A DNA stretch of 64,000 bases from CAVTQY01 sp963736975 (GCA_963736975.1 CAVTQY010000002.1:434001-498000), one strand, 5' to 3'; numbered from the stretch's first letter, positions 17,179 through 25,493 are shown. The notes: generated from the sequence alone by a model not told the origin. A program made the numbers and translations.

Positions 17179-17891
17179 CGGAACGGCTGTTTCTGGATGA
17201 TCCTCGGCGGACGGAGGGCTCGGCGAGGGTGCTGGCGAGCGGACCGGACGGGATCGTGCTCGACCGGACCATTTTCTATGCAAGGTCCGGCGGGCAGCCG
17301 GGGGATGTCGGGGTGCTGCGCTGGGCCGGTGGCGAAACGCCAATCGCAGATACGGTGAAGGGCGAAGGGGAAACCATCCTTCACCTCGCAGCGGCCGACG
17401 CGGCGTTGCCGCCGGTCGGCGCGACCGTGGAGATGGCGATCGACTGGGAGCGGCGGCACCGGCTGATGCGGGCGCATACCTCCCTGCATCTGCTTTCGGT
17501 GCTGTTGCGGGACGCCGCGGTGACCGGCGGATCGGTGGGCGTAGACCGCTCGCGGCTCGATTTCGACCTGCCGAACCCGCCGCCGAAAGAGGAAATCGAG
17601 GCGGGGCTGAACGCGCTGATCGCCGCCGACCATCTCGTCACCACCGAATGGGTGGACGAGGCGGTGCTGGACTCCGATCCCGGGCTGGTGCGGACCCTTT
17701 CGGTGAAGCCGCCGCGCGGCACGGGGCGCGTGCGGCTGGTGCGCATCGGCCTGGGCGACCCGCCGGTGGACCTGCAGCCCTGCGGCGGGACGCATGTAGC
17801 CCGCACGGGCGAGATCGGGCCGGTGCGAGTGGTGAAGATGGAGAGCAAGGGCAAGCAGAACCGGCGGATCATCGTGGCGGCGGCGGAATAG
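17175..17891 (+). CDS. Alanyl-tRNA editing protein AlaX
   Basis: A 238-residue free-standing homologue of the alanyl-tRNA synthetase editing domain, which hydrolyses Ser-tRNA(Ala) or Gly-tRNA(Ala). Zinc/catalytic motifs are present: HTSLH (HxxxH, about residue 102) and CGGTH (CxxxH, about residue 204). The N-terminal barrel segment FYARSGGQPGDVG is also typical and suggests the AlaX-M form with an N-terminal lobe. The start ATG 17175 overlaps the NUDIX stop. A sulfurtransferase gene follows after 4 bases, so this is part of an operon. Confidence 0.92.
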   Translation: MTERLFLDDPRRTEGSARVLASGPDGIVLDRTIFYARSGGQPGDVGVLRWAGGETPIADTVKGEGETILHLAAADAALPPVGATVEMAIDWERRHRLMRAHTSLHLLSVLLRDAAVTGGSVGVDRSRLDFDLPNPPPKEEIEAGLNALIAADHLVTTEWVDEAVLDSDPGLVRTLSVKPPRGTGRVRLVRIGLGDPPVDLQPCGGTHVARTGEIGPVRVVKMESKGKQNRRIIVAAAE

Positions 17892-17895
17892 GCGG

Positions 17896-18738
17896 ATGGA
17901 ACCGCTGGTCAGCACCGAGTGGCTCGCTGCCGAACTGGGCAAGCCGGACCTCGTCCTTTTCGATGCCACCTTGTATCTGCCGAACGAGGAGAAGAACGGG
18001 CGGGAAGAGTATCTGAAGGCCCATGTCCCGGGCGCACGGTATTTCGATATCAACGAGATCGCCGATCCCGATACCGAGCTGCCGCACATGGTGCCGGCGC
18101 CGGGCCGGTTCGCGAAGCTGATGGGCGCCATGGGGGTGTCCAACGCCTCCCGGGTGGTGTTCTACGACCAGAAGGGCCTCGCGTCAGCGGCGCGCGGCTG
18201 GTGGCTGATGGGATTGTTCGGCCACGATCAGGCCGCGGTACTGGATGGCGGGTTGCCGAAATGGCGCCGCGAGGGCCGGCCGGTCGAGGCCGGCGCGCCC
18301 GTAGCGCCGACCCAGGCGGCGGTGTTCCGGCCGGATTTTCGCGCCGGCCGGCTGCGCGGGATCGGCGACGTGCTGCGCAATGTGACCAGCGGGGCGGAAC
18401 TTGTCCTGGACGCCCGCGCCGCCGGCCGTTTCACCGGCGACACGCCTGAGCCTCGTGCGGGGATGCGCAGCGGGCACATCCCCGGCTCGGCGAGCCTGCC
18501 TTACACCGAGCTGCTGAACGCCGACGGCACGTTCCGTTCGACCGAGGCCGTGCGGGCGCGCCTGTCAGAGGCCGGCGCGGGCGCGACGCGGCCCGTGGTG
18601 ACGAGCTGCGGCAGTGGGGTGACGGCCTGCATCCTGACCTTGGGGCTGCGGCTGGCTGGATTGCCCGAGGGCGCCGTGTATGACGGGTCCTGGACGGAAT
18701 GGGGCGGCCGCCCCGACACACCGGTGGAGACGCGCTGA
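17896..18738 (+). CDS. sseA: 3-mercaptopyruvate sulfurtransferase (two-rhodanese protein)
   Basis: A 280-residue tandem rhodanese. Domain 1 (residues 1-135) holds PGARYFDINEIADPDTELPH and DQKGLASAARGWWLMGLFGH; domain 2 (about 155-280) contains the active-site loop CGSGVTA, which is the mercaptopyruvate sulfurtransferase form rather than the thiosulfate CRKGVT form. The enzyme moves sulfur from 3-mercaptopyruvate to cyanide or thiols. It sits directly before metC, so the pair handles cysteine/cystathionine sulfur. Confidence 0.93.
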   Translation: MEPLVSTEWLAAELGKPDLVLFDATLYLPNEEKNGREEYLKAHVPGARYFDINEIADPDTELPHMVPAPGRFAKLMGAMGVSNASRVVFYDQKGLASAARGWWLMGLFGHDQAAVLDGGLPKWRREGRPVEAGAPVAPTQAAVFRPDFRAGRLRGIGDVLRNVTSGAELVLDARAAGRFTGDTPEPRAGMRSGHIPGSASLPYTELLNADGTFRSTEAVRARLSEAGAGATRPVVTSCGSGVTACILTLGLRLAGLPEGAVYDGSWTEWGGRPDTPVETR

Positions 18739-18740
18739 GA

Positions 18741-19925
18741 ATGGAGAACACGAAGGATCAACGGTTCCGCACCCGGCTCTCGCATGTCGGGCGAGCCGGC
18801 AAGCGGGTGCATGGCTTCGTCAATCCACCGCTCCTGCGCGGCTCGACGGTGCTGTATCCGACCATGGCCGATCGGAAATCGCTGGCCGAGCGGCGCGGCG
18901 AGCAGGTGCTGGCCTATGGCCTGGGCGGCAGCGAGACGCATTGGGCGCTGGAAGATGCGATCGCCGAGATCGAAGGCGGGACGCGGTGCCAGATCGTGGG
19001 CTCCGGCCTTGCGGCGGTGACCGTGCCGCTGCTCGCCTACCTGAATGCCGGGGACCACTGCCTGATGCCGGACAGCGTCTATGGGCCGGCACGGAACTTC
19101 GCCGAGAAGACCCTGCCGCGGCTCGGGATCGAGACGACGTTCTACGACCCGGAGATCGACGGGGCCGAGCTGGCGGAACTGATGCGGTCGAACACGACGG
19201 TGGTTTATACCGAAAGCCCGGGCAGCCATACGTTCGAGGTGCAGGACATCCCCGCTTTGGCGGAGGTGGCGCACGCGCGTGGCGCCAAAGTGTTGATGGA
19301 CAACACCTGGGGGCTCCATTTCTTCCAGCCGTTCCGGCACGGGGTGGATGTCTCGATCCAGGCGCTGACGAAATATGCCGGCGGGCACTCGGACCTGCTG
19401 ATCGGCAGCATCACGGTGGCTTCGCCGGCCGAGTGGGAGCGGGTGCGCGGGACGGCGAGCGCGCTCGGGCAGTATGCCAGCCCGGACGATTGCTGGCTGT
19501 GCCTGCGCGGGCTGCGGACCTTGGCGGTGCGGCTGCGCGAGCAGATGGAGTCCGGGATCGAGGTGGCGCATTGGCTGCGAGGCCGGCCGGAGGTGAAGCA
19601 GGTGCTGCATCCGGCTTTGCCGGGCGCGCCGGGTCATGCGCTGTGGAAGCGGGATTTTTCCGGGGCGTGCAGCCTGTTCGGAGTGGAGTTCCGGCCGGAG
19701 TTCAGCGCGGAGGCGACGCACCGGTTCGCGGAGGCGCTGGAGCTGTTCGGGATCGGGGCGTCCTGGGGCGGATATGAGAGCCTGGCGTTGCCGACCACCG
19801 TGACGCGAACGGCGGGGAGCGGCCGGTTCGATGGGCCGCTGGTGCGGCTGCATATCGGGCTGGAGGATCCGGCGGATTTGATTGCGGATCTGGAGCGGGG
19901 GCTAGGGGTGATGCGGGAGGGGTGA
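18741..19925 (+). CDS. metC: Cystathionine beta-lyase (PLP enzyme)
   Basis: A 394-residue Cys/Met-metabolism PLP enzyme, cleaving cystathionine to homocysteine, pyruvate and ammonia. The PLP lysine lies in SIQALTKYAGGHSDLLIGS; the phosphate-binding region is GSGLAAVTVPLLAYLNAGDH, and VYTESPGSHTFEVQDIPALA is typical of MetC rather than MetB. The ATG at 18741 lies just 2 bases after the sseA stop; a longer frame from 18699 overlaps sseA and is not needed. The next gene is convergent. Confidence 0.93.
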   Translation: MENTKDQRFRTRLSHVGRAGKRVHGFVNPPLLRGSTVLYPTMADRKSLAERRGEQVLAYGLGGSETHWALEDAIAEIEGGTRCQIVGSGLAAVTVPLLAYLNAGDHCLMPDSVYGPARNFAEKTLPRLGIETTFYDPEIDGAELAELMRSNTTVVYTESPGSHTFEVQDIPALAEVAHARGAKVLMDNTWGLHFFQPFRHGVDVSIQALTKYAGGHSDLLIGSITVASPAEWERVRGTASALGQYASPDDCWLCLRGLRTLAVRLREQMESGIEVAHWLRGRPEVKQVLHPALPGAPGHALWKRDFSGACSLFGVEFRPEFSAEATHRFAEALELFGIGASWGGYESLALPTTVTRTAGSGRFDGPLVRLHIGLEDPADLIADLERGLGVMREG

Positions 19926-20014
19926 GAGTTTGCTGACGCCGAACGTCTCGCCGATAGGGTTCGGCCGCCCTCAGGGCCTCGGCCCGCCGCCTGCCTTACA
20001 GAAGGCCCGCGGCA

Positions 20015-22918
20015 CTACCCCTTGGGCAGCGCCGTCAGCCGCCGCGTCAGATCATCCGGCATCCACGCATCCGCCGGCGCCAGCCGCCCCGCCGCCGCAA
20101 GGCCGCGCGCAACTCCGAGCGCCTGGTTCAGGCGGGCATGCGCCTCTGCGGGAAAGGCCTCGGATATCTTCACACACGAAACAATAAAGTCGCACTGCCA
20201 TTCGGCATTGCCCGCATCCTGCGCCGCCAGACGCTCGGCGATGGCGAGGCCGGCGCGATAGGCGGCGAGCGCGCCGTCGAGATCGCCCTGCGCCTGCCGC
20301 ACGTCGCCGATCCTGTTGTGGCTGATCGACAGGTCGCGCTGCCATTCGGCATTGCCGGCATCCTGCGCCGCCAGACGCTCGAAGATTGCGTGACTCGCGC
20401 GATAGGCGGCGAGCGCGCCGTCGCGATCGCCCTGCGCCTGCCGCACCTCGCCGATCCTGTCGTGGCTGACCGACAGATCGCGCTGCCATTCGGCATTGCC
20501 GGCATCCTGCGCCGCCAGACGCTCGCGGATGGCGAGGCCGGCGCGATAGGCGGCGAGCGCGCCGTCGAGATCGCCCTGCACCTGCCGCACGTCGCCGATC
20601 TTGTTGTGGCTGACCGACAGATCGCGCTGCCATTCGGCATTGCCGGCATCCTGCGCCGCCAGACGCTCGAAGATCGCGTGGCTCGCGCGATAGGCGGCGA
20701 GCGCGCCGTCGAGATCGCCCTGCGCCTGCCGCACGTCGCCGATCTTGTTGTGGCTGACCGACAGATCGCGCTGCCATTGGGCATTGCCGGCATCCTGCGC
20801 CGCCAGACGCTCGCGGATAACGAGGCCGGCGCGATAGGCGGCGAGCGCGCCGTCGAGATCGCCCTGCGCCTGCCGCACGTCGCCGATCCTGTCGTGGCTG
20901 ACCGACAGATCGCGCTGCCATTCGGCATTGCCGGCATCCTGCGCCGCCAGACGCTCGCGGATAACGAGGCCGGCGCGATAGGCGGCGAGCGCGCCGTCGA
21001 GATCGCCCTGCGCCTGCCGCACGTCGCCGATCCTCTCGTGGCTGATCGACAGATCGCGCTGCCATTGGGCGTTGCCGGCATCCTGCGCCGCCAGATGCTC
21101 GGCGATGGCGAGGCCGGCGCGATAGGCGGCGAGCGCGCCGTCGAGATCGCCCTGCGCCTGCCGCACGTCGCCGATCCTCTCGTGGCTGATCGACAGATCG
21201 CGCTGCCATTCGGCATTGCCGGCATCCTGCGCCGCCAGACGTTCGCGGATGGCGAGGCCGGCGCGATAGGCGGCGAGCGCGCCGTCGAGATCGCCCTGCG
21301 CCCGCCGCACGTCGCCGATCCTCTCGTGGCTGATCGACAGATCGCGCTGCCATTCGGCATTGCCGGCATCCTGCGCCGCCAGACGCTCGGCGATGGCGAG
21401 ACCGGCGCGATAGGCGGCGAGCGCGCCGTCGAGATCGCCCTGCGCCCGCCGCACGTCGCCGATCTTGTTTTGGGTGACCGACAGATCGCGCTGCCATTGG
21501 GCATTGCCGGCATCCTGCGCCGCCAGATGCTCGCGGATGGCGAGGCCGGCGCGATAGGCGGCGAGCGCGCCGTCGAGATCGCCCTGCGCCTGCCGCACGT
21601 CGCCGATCCTGTCGTGGCTGATCGACAGATCGCGCTGCCATTCGGCATTGCCGGCATCCTGCGCCGCCAGACGCTCGGCGATGGCGAGACCGGCGCGATA
21701 GGCGGCGATCGCGCCGTCGAGATCGCCCTGCGCCTGCCGCACGTCGCCGATCCTCTCGTGGCTGACCGACAGATCGCGCTCGTCGCCGGTCCGGCGCGCC
21801 GCTGCCTCAGCCTCTCCGTATGCCGCCGCCGCTTTCTCGAGCGCGCCGGTGATGCGCCACAGGTCCCCGAGATCGATCCATGCCCACACGTCATCCCGAT
21901 TGAGACGTGCGATTTCGGCGAGTGTGGCTTTCGCGCTCTCGTAGTCGAAGCTCAGTCGCTGGATCGCAGCGTATTCCTTCAGCAGCGGCAGCAGACGCCG
22001 CGTCCGGGTCTGTTCTTCTTCCGCGATTTTCTCTTGCAGAAGCGCCAGCGCACCGGCCGGGTCAAGCGCGCCAAGCTTGTCGCGCGAAGCACCAACCACG
22101 GCCGCGATGTCAGCTCCGTCGTTTGTCGGCTGCACCGCTTCCGCTGCCCGCGTCTGCGCCGCCACAACGAATTGCTCCAGGCGCGTCGCGATTTCGCTCA
22201 GCGGCGCGTCCCCCGCGCCGATTGCGTCAAGTACCGGCTTCAGAGCAGCGGCGTCGAACCCGGCGTGCTGCGCCGCCTGCATCGCCAGCAGCCGCCCGAG
22301 GTAAGGGCGGATCGTCGTGGCAGGAACTACGAAGGCCTCCTGCAACCGGCCTTCTCCCTCGTTGTAGCCAAGCTCCGAGAGGCTGACGATCCCGGCAAGC
22401 TGCTGCCCGCGGTTTACAAAAACGGGCGAGCCACTCGATCCGGAGGTAAACCAGAATCCTTGCGCCTTGTTACCGGCAAAAGGTCGCAACCCTTTTGCGT
22501 TCCTACGTTCGCTGATGGTGCCATGCACCTCGGCGTCTTCGACAGCATCGGGCCGGTTCGGATCCCGTCCTCTGATGCCAGCAACGGAACAGCCCTCCCC
22601 GGTCTCGAACGAATCCTGCGTCGCGAGCTGCAACTGGAGCATCCCTTCGCTCGGAATGACGTCCGGCCTCAACAGAACCAGGTCCGGGTGACGGCCATTC
22701 GTTCCCTCGCAGGCGTCGGCGAGTGCGGCCACACTGCGAACAGACGCATGTGGATACTCAATCTCGACGCTCGGCTTGCCGTCCACGCATGCCTTTGTCG
22801 CGCTCGCCCAGACATGGCGGCATGTGGCTATAAAGCCCCGCTCGACCAGCGCGCCGCAGCCAACGAATCGCCTCGCTGGCTGGATTGCATAGACATAGAC
22901 TAGGCCCGTTTCGATCAT
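20015..22918 (-). CDS. Trypsin-like protease fused to an 11-unit TPR-like repeat array
   Basis: A 967-residue protein with no signal peptide, probably cytoplasmic. Residues 1-200 form a trypsin-fold protease with a complete triad: His35 (ATCRHVWAS), Asp79 (RHPDLVLLRPD) and Ser162 (SGSSGSPVF). Residues about 200-380 are a helical linker ending in TPR-like DVWAWIDLGDLWRITGALEK. Residues 382-909 are eleven 48-residue units of the form IGDVRQAQGDLDGALAAYRA, nearly identical to each other. A short C-terminal cap follows. It faces a small Trypco1-like gene only 21 bp away. In known systems, trypsin-like domains joined to scaffold repeats and Trypco proteins are predicted biological-conflict modules; function here is inferred. 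Confidence 0.88.
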   Translation of the reverse strand: MIETGLVYVYAIQPARRFVGCGALVERGFIATCRHVWASATKACVDGKPSVEIEYPHASVRSVAALADACEGTNGRHPDLVLLRPDVIPSEGMLQLQLATQDSFETGEGCSVAGIRGRDPNRPDAVEDAEVHGTISERRNAKGLRPFAGNKAQGFWFTSGSSGSPVFVNRGQQLAGIVSLSELGYNEGEGRLQEAFVVPATTIRPYLGRLLAMQAAQHAGFDAAALKPVLDAIGAGDAPLSEIATRLEQFVVAAQTRAAEAVQPTNDGADIAAVVGASRDKLGALDPAGALALLQEKIAEEEQTRTRRLLPLLKEYAAIQRLSFDYESAKATLAEIARLNRDDVWAWIDLGDLWRITGALEKAAAAYGEAEAAARRTGDERDLSVSHERIGDVRQAQGDLDGAIAAYRAGLAIAERLAAQDAGNAEWQRDLSISHDRIGDVRQAQGDLDGALAAYRAGLAIREHLAAQDAGNAQWQRDLSVTQNKIGDVRRAQGDLDGALAAYRAGLAIAERLAAQDAGNAEWQRDLSISHERIGDVRRAQGDLDGALAAYRAGLAIRERLAAQDAGNAEWQRDLSISHERIGDVRQAQGDLDGALAAYRAGLAIAEHLAAQDAGNAQWQRDLSISHERIGDVRQAQGDLDGALAAYRAGLVIRERLAAQDAGNAEWQRDLSVSHDRIGDVRQAQGDLDGALAAYRAGLVIRERLAAQDAGNAQWQRDLSVSHNKIGDVRQAQGDLDGALAAYRASHAIFERLAAQDAGNAEWQRDLSVSHNKIGDVRQVQGDLDGALAAYRAGLAIRERLAAQDAGNAEWQRDLSVSHDRIGEVRQAQGDRDGALAAYRASHAIFERLAAQDAGNAEWQRDLSISHNRIGDVRQAQGDLDGALAAYRAGLAIAERLAAQDAGNAEWQCDFIVSCVKISEAFPAEAHARLNQALGVARGLAAAGRLAPADAWMPDDLTRRLTALPKG
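20192..21775. repeat. 144-bp coding tandem repeat, 11 copies
   Basis: Eleven in-frame copies of a 144-bp unit (48 codons) inside the protease-TPR gene. The copies differ at a few fixed positions (SISH/SVSH, ERIG/DRIG/NKIG, AIAERL/AIRERL/AIFERL, AEWQ/AQWQ). High DNA-level identity implies recent expansion or ongoing homogenisation by unequal crossing over. The array length may vary among strains and could be collapsed in short-read assemblies. Confidence 0.92.
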
Positions 22919-22939
22919 GACGGGACACAGGAGGTGATG

Positions 22940-23260
22940 ATGCCGGCACAGATGATAGTGGAATTGCCGAGCGGCAACAAAGTCCTATTCGGCGGCCGCG
23001 GCGCCCCGACGGGCCTCTCGGAGGTCGCAGTGATGGACAATGTCGCTCGTGCAACGAGCGCTACGTTCCAGAAAGCTCTTGGCTCGCTTGCCGAGCTCGT
23101 GTCCACCCTTGAGCAGTCGATCGACAAAATAGCGAAACGACCTGAGAAGGTCGAAATGGAATTCCGCGCGTCACTCAGCGGGGAATGCGATCTCTGGGTC
23201 GTTTCCGGCGAGGGCGAAGCGGAATTCAAGGTCACGCTGTCGTGGGGAAAAACCGACTGA
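22940..23260 (+). CDS. Trypco1-like (trypsin-co-occurring, CU044_2847-type) small protein
   Basis: A 106-residue protein without membrane segments. The ending VEMEFRASLSGECDLWVVSG and then EGEAEFKVTLSW matches the style of the Trypco1 family (a beta-rich domain found beside trypsin-like proteases): an opening strand with GNKVLFGG, a central helix (ATSATFQKALGSLAELVSTL), then paired strands. Start codons GTG 22934, ATG 22937 and ATG 22940 are consecutive; ATG 22940 has the best spacing from GGAGG. It is divergent from the protease-TPR gene. I recognise the family from memory, not from a search; it is presumably a partner or substrate of the protease. Confidence 0.7.
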   Translation: MPAQMIVELPSGNKVLFGGRGAPTGLSEVAVMDNVARATSATFQKALGSLAELVSTLEQSIDKIAKRPEKVEMEFRASLSGECDLWVVSGEGEAEFKVTLSWGKTD

Positions 23261-23318
23261 CTGCTTCGACTGCTGCCCAACGGCGTGCTTGCAGCACTCT
23301 CCACGCGTAGGACAACTC

Positions 23319-23675
23319 ATGCCCGTCGGCGCCGAGTTCCAGGCCTTCGTCCTCGACCTGCTGACACCGCTGCGTCCGACCGCGCGTCGCCTGTTCGGCG
23401 GTGTTGGCATCATGCGCGACGGCGCTATGTTTGCACTGCTCTCCAACGACACCATGTATTTCCGCGTGGACGAGCGCACGCGCACCCGCTTCGCCGACGC
23501 GGGATGCACCGCGTTCCGCTACAACCGCGCCGGCCGCGAGGTCTCCATCGAAAGCTACTACGCCGTGCCGGACAGCCTCTACGACGAACCCGACACGCTG
23601 CTCGCCTGGGCCCGCGAGGCCATCAACTCAGCCCAGCAGAACGCCCGCAAGCCGCGCCGCCGCCGCACGCGCTAG
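23319..23675 (+). CDS. TfoX/Sxy N-terminal domain protein
   Basis: A 118-residue protein matching the TfoX N-terminal domain: FVLDLLTPLRPTARRLFGGV, GIMRDGAMFALLSNDTMYFR, and SIESYYAVPDSLYDEPDTLL. The C-terminal competence domain of full TfoX/Sxy is absent, which is common in alphaproteobacteria. A basic tail (PRRRRTR) ends it. Full-length TfoX is a competence coactivator; the role of N-domain-only proteins is unclear. The start ATG 23319 is chosen at MPVGAEFQAF; an upstream ATG at 23289 is less family-like. Confidence 0.85.
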   Translation: MPVGAEFQAFVLDLLTPLRPTARRLFGGVGIMRDGAMFALLSNDTMYFRVDERTRTRFADAGCTAFRYNRAGREVSIESYYAVPDSLYDEPDTLLAWAREAINSAQQNARKPRRRRTR

Positions 23676-23780
23676 CGCAACCCTCGCCCGTTCTGGATCG
23701 GTTCGATTTATATCTTTGTCCGGACAGGCCGCTTGCGGCTACACTAGGTTCACATGTTACCATGACCGTGCCGCCAAACA

Positions 23781-24125
23781 ATGCGCGGCAAGTCGCGGGC
23801 GTTCGCATTTCCCGCCCCGGGCGTAAAGCCTCCGAACGGGGAGGATATCGAGATGTTGCTCGGCTTCTATACCAAGAAGGGCACCGACTATCTCCGGACC
23901 GGCGGACACTGGGTGACTGTCACCGGTGCGGCGTTCAACGACAATAACAACAACATGAAATTCGATGCCGGCGACTCGCTCGCCAGCATCAGCTTCATCG
24001 ATCCTGTGGGCAAGGACGCCACCAGCCCGGCACTGATCACCACCAACGACACCCTCACGACACTGACCACGCCTTGGGGATCAAGCAGCGCGCCCACCGC
24101 CCAAGGAGTTAACGAACAATTGCCG
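23781..24125 (+). pseudogene. Orphan fragment of a larger, probably secreted protein
   Basis: In the 611-bp stretch 23676-24286 a plus-strand frame carries a protein-like segment: LLGFYTKKGTDYLRTGGHWV, AFNDNNNNMKFDAGDSL, and FIDPVGKDATSPALITTNDT. This composition (Asn/Asp/Thr-rich, GGHWVTVTG) looks like part of an extracellular enzyme or C39-like peptidase domain, but there is no signal peptide, no complete domain and no convincing start. The frame continues through the TGTACA array, where it is meaningless. I take it as a remnant left by deletion. Upstream, 23676-23780 holds nothing recognisable. Confidence 0.35.
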
Positions 24126-24130
24126 ACGGA

Positions 24131-24286
24131 GGCTCCAGTTGTACATCTGGAAGCCATCGAATTCGCCCCGTTGTACAACGCCGACCCCGCAATTCAGGCC
24201 AGTTGTACATCCGCGCGGCCCGAAAATCGCCATCTTGTACAACCGCGAGGCATCCAAACAGGCCAGTTGTACAACCGGCGGGGCCC
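24131..24286 (-). repeat. TGTACA array 1: five cores at exact 32-bp period
   Basis: TGTACA cores at 24140, 24172, 24204, 24236 and 24268 are spaced exactly 32 bp apart; the 26-nt stretches between them differ. Read on the minus strand, units begin TGTACAACTGGCC or similar and become G-rich. The first core (24273-24268) is 13 bases after the pyrE stop, in pyrE's sense direction. The last core sits in the loop of a hairpin, GGCTCCAG (24131-24138) against CTGGAAGCC (24147-24155), with one bulge. A sister array with the same period is at 30113-30261. The period is not a multiple of three, so it is not a coding repeat. Confidence 0.85.
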
Positions 24287-25039
24287 TCATGCCTCGGCCG
24301 CTGCCCGCCGGGCCGCCGCCTCCTCAGCGCTGGCGACACCGCCATGCGCCGCCGACCACGCCACCGGGTCTTCCAGGAAGCGCCGCACCTCGGCCAGTGC
24401 CGCCTCCGAGAAATAGGGCCGGTCCCGGCACGCCTCCAGCACGTCCCACCACGTGCACAGATGATGCAGCTCAATGTCCATCCGGGCGAGCGTCTCGAAT
24501 GCACCCGGAAACACACCATAGAAGAACACCACAAACGTGTGGTTAACGATTGCCCCGGCATCGCGCAGTGCCTGGCAGAACCGGATCTTCGACTGCCCGT
24601 CCGTGGTCAGGTCCTCGACCAGCAACGTGCGCTTGCCCTCCGGCACGTCGCCCTCGATCAGCGAATTCCGCCCAAAACCCTTCGCCTTCTTCCGCACATA
24701 GGCCATCGGCGCCAGCATCCGGTCGGCGATCCAGGCCGCGAACGGGATGCCCGCCGTTTCGCCCCCGGCCACCGCCTCGATCGTCTCGTAGCCGATATGG
24801 CGGTTGATCTTCGCCACGCTCAATTCGCAAATCTTCGCGCGCGCCCGCGGATAATAAATGATCCGGCGGCAATCGATATAGACCGGCGATTTCCAGCCGG
24901 AGGTGAAGGTATACGGCTCCTCGGGGCGGAAATTCACCGCCTGGATCTCCAGCAGGATGCGCGCAGTGGCCAGCGCGGCATCGCGGTCCCATTCGGTGAA
25001 TGCGGCATTCTGCGGCAGCGTTGCGGCCGGTTTGGCCAT
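24287..25039 (-). CDS. pyrE: Orotate phosphoribosyltransferase
   Basis: A 250-residue enzyme converting orotate and PRPP to OMP in pyrimidine synthesis. The PRPP-binding motif is TLLVEDLTTDGQS (the usual VxDDxxT-like loop, here VEDLTTDG). Other family marks are FTSGWKSPVYIDCRRIIYYP and AGGETAGIPFAAWIADRM. The start ATG 25039 has GGAGG at ideal spacing. The Ala-rich C-terminal tail (ASAEEAAARRAAAEA) is longer than in compact PyrE proteins. Its 3' end runs straight into TGTACA array 1. Confidence 0.93.
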   Translation of the reverse strand: MAKPAATLPQNAAFTEWDRDAALATARILLEIQAVNFRPEEPYTFTSGWKSPVYIDCRRIIYYPRARAKICELSVAKINRHIGYETIEAVAGGETAGIPFAAWIADRMLAPMAYVRKKAKGFGRNSLIEGDVPEGKRTLLVEDLTTDGQSKIRFCQALRDAGAIVNHTFVVFFYGVFPGAFETLARMDIELHHLCTWWDVLEACRDRPYFSEAALAEVRRFLEDPVAWSAAHGGVASAEEAAARRAAAEA

Positions 25040-25232
25040 GCTCACCTCCTCCGGAAACCGTTGTTTCCTACCCGTCCGGCAACGGCAGAGCCAGCCCGTA
25101 AACGCCCTTGGATCGCGGAACCGTGCATGGCCGGATCATTTCCTTGCGTCTCGAAATGCGCTTCGGTCTCCCCTACTTCAGAGCTTCATCGAGCCGGCCG
25201 GGCTCGTCTACCGAACGAAAAGGTGAACCACG

Positions 25233-25490
25233 ATGGCGCTGTCCGAGAAATCGATTCCGAAAGCGGAAGACGCAGCCGAGCAGATCGCCAAGCTGCGCGA
25301 ACAGGTCGAAGTGCTGATGCGCGAGCGCGTCACGCCGGCGCTGGCCGACGTTGCCGGCCGGGCCGAGACCGCCATGGGCGCCGTCCGCGACCAGGCGGAT
25401 GCCGTCTCCGGGCAGGTGCGCGACAGGCCGCTGATCGCGGTCGCCGTGGCCGTCGGAGTCGGGTTCCTGATCGGCCGGTTGATGCACTAG
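25233..25490 (+). CDS. Small membrane-anchored coiled-coil protein, DUF883/ElaB-like
   Basis: An 85-residue protein with an amphipathic helical N-terminal part (AEDAAEQIAKLREQVEVLMR), a glycine/alanine-rich middle and a C-terminal membrane helix (LIAVAVAVGVGFLIGRLMH). This is the layout of DUF883/ElaB/YqjD proteins, which anchor at the inner membrane and in enterics bind ribosomes in stationary phase; that role is not shown here. It is 3 bases before the next membrane protein gene, so they form an operon. The 25040-25232 gap contains a plausible promoter region but no motif I can defend. Confidence 0.75.
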   Translation: MALSEKSIPKAEDAAEQIAKLREQVEVLMRERVTPALADVAGRAETAMGAVRDQADAVSGQVRDRPLIAVAVAVGVGFLIGRLMH

Positions 25491-25493
25491 ACG

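Noticed and set aside
20138..22903. A 921-residue plus-strand ORF opposite the protease-TPR gene
   Set aside because: It is the antisense shadow of the 144-bp repeats; it has no ribosome binding site and only repetitive, non-family sequence.
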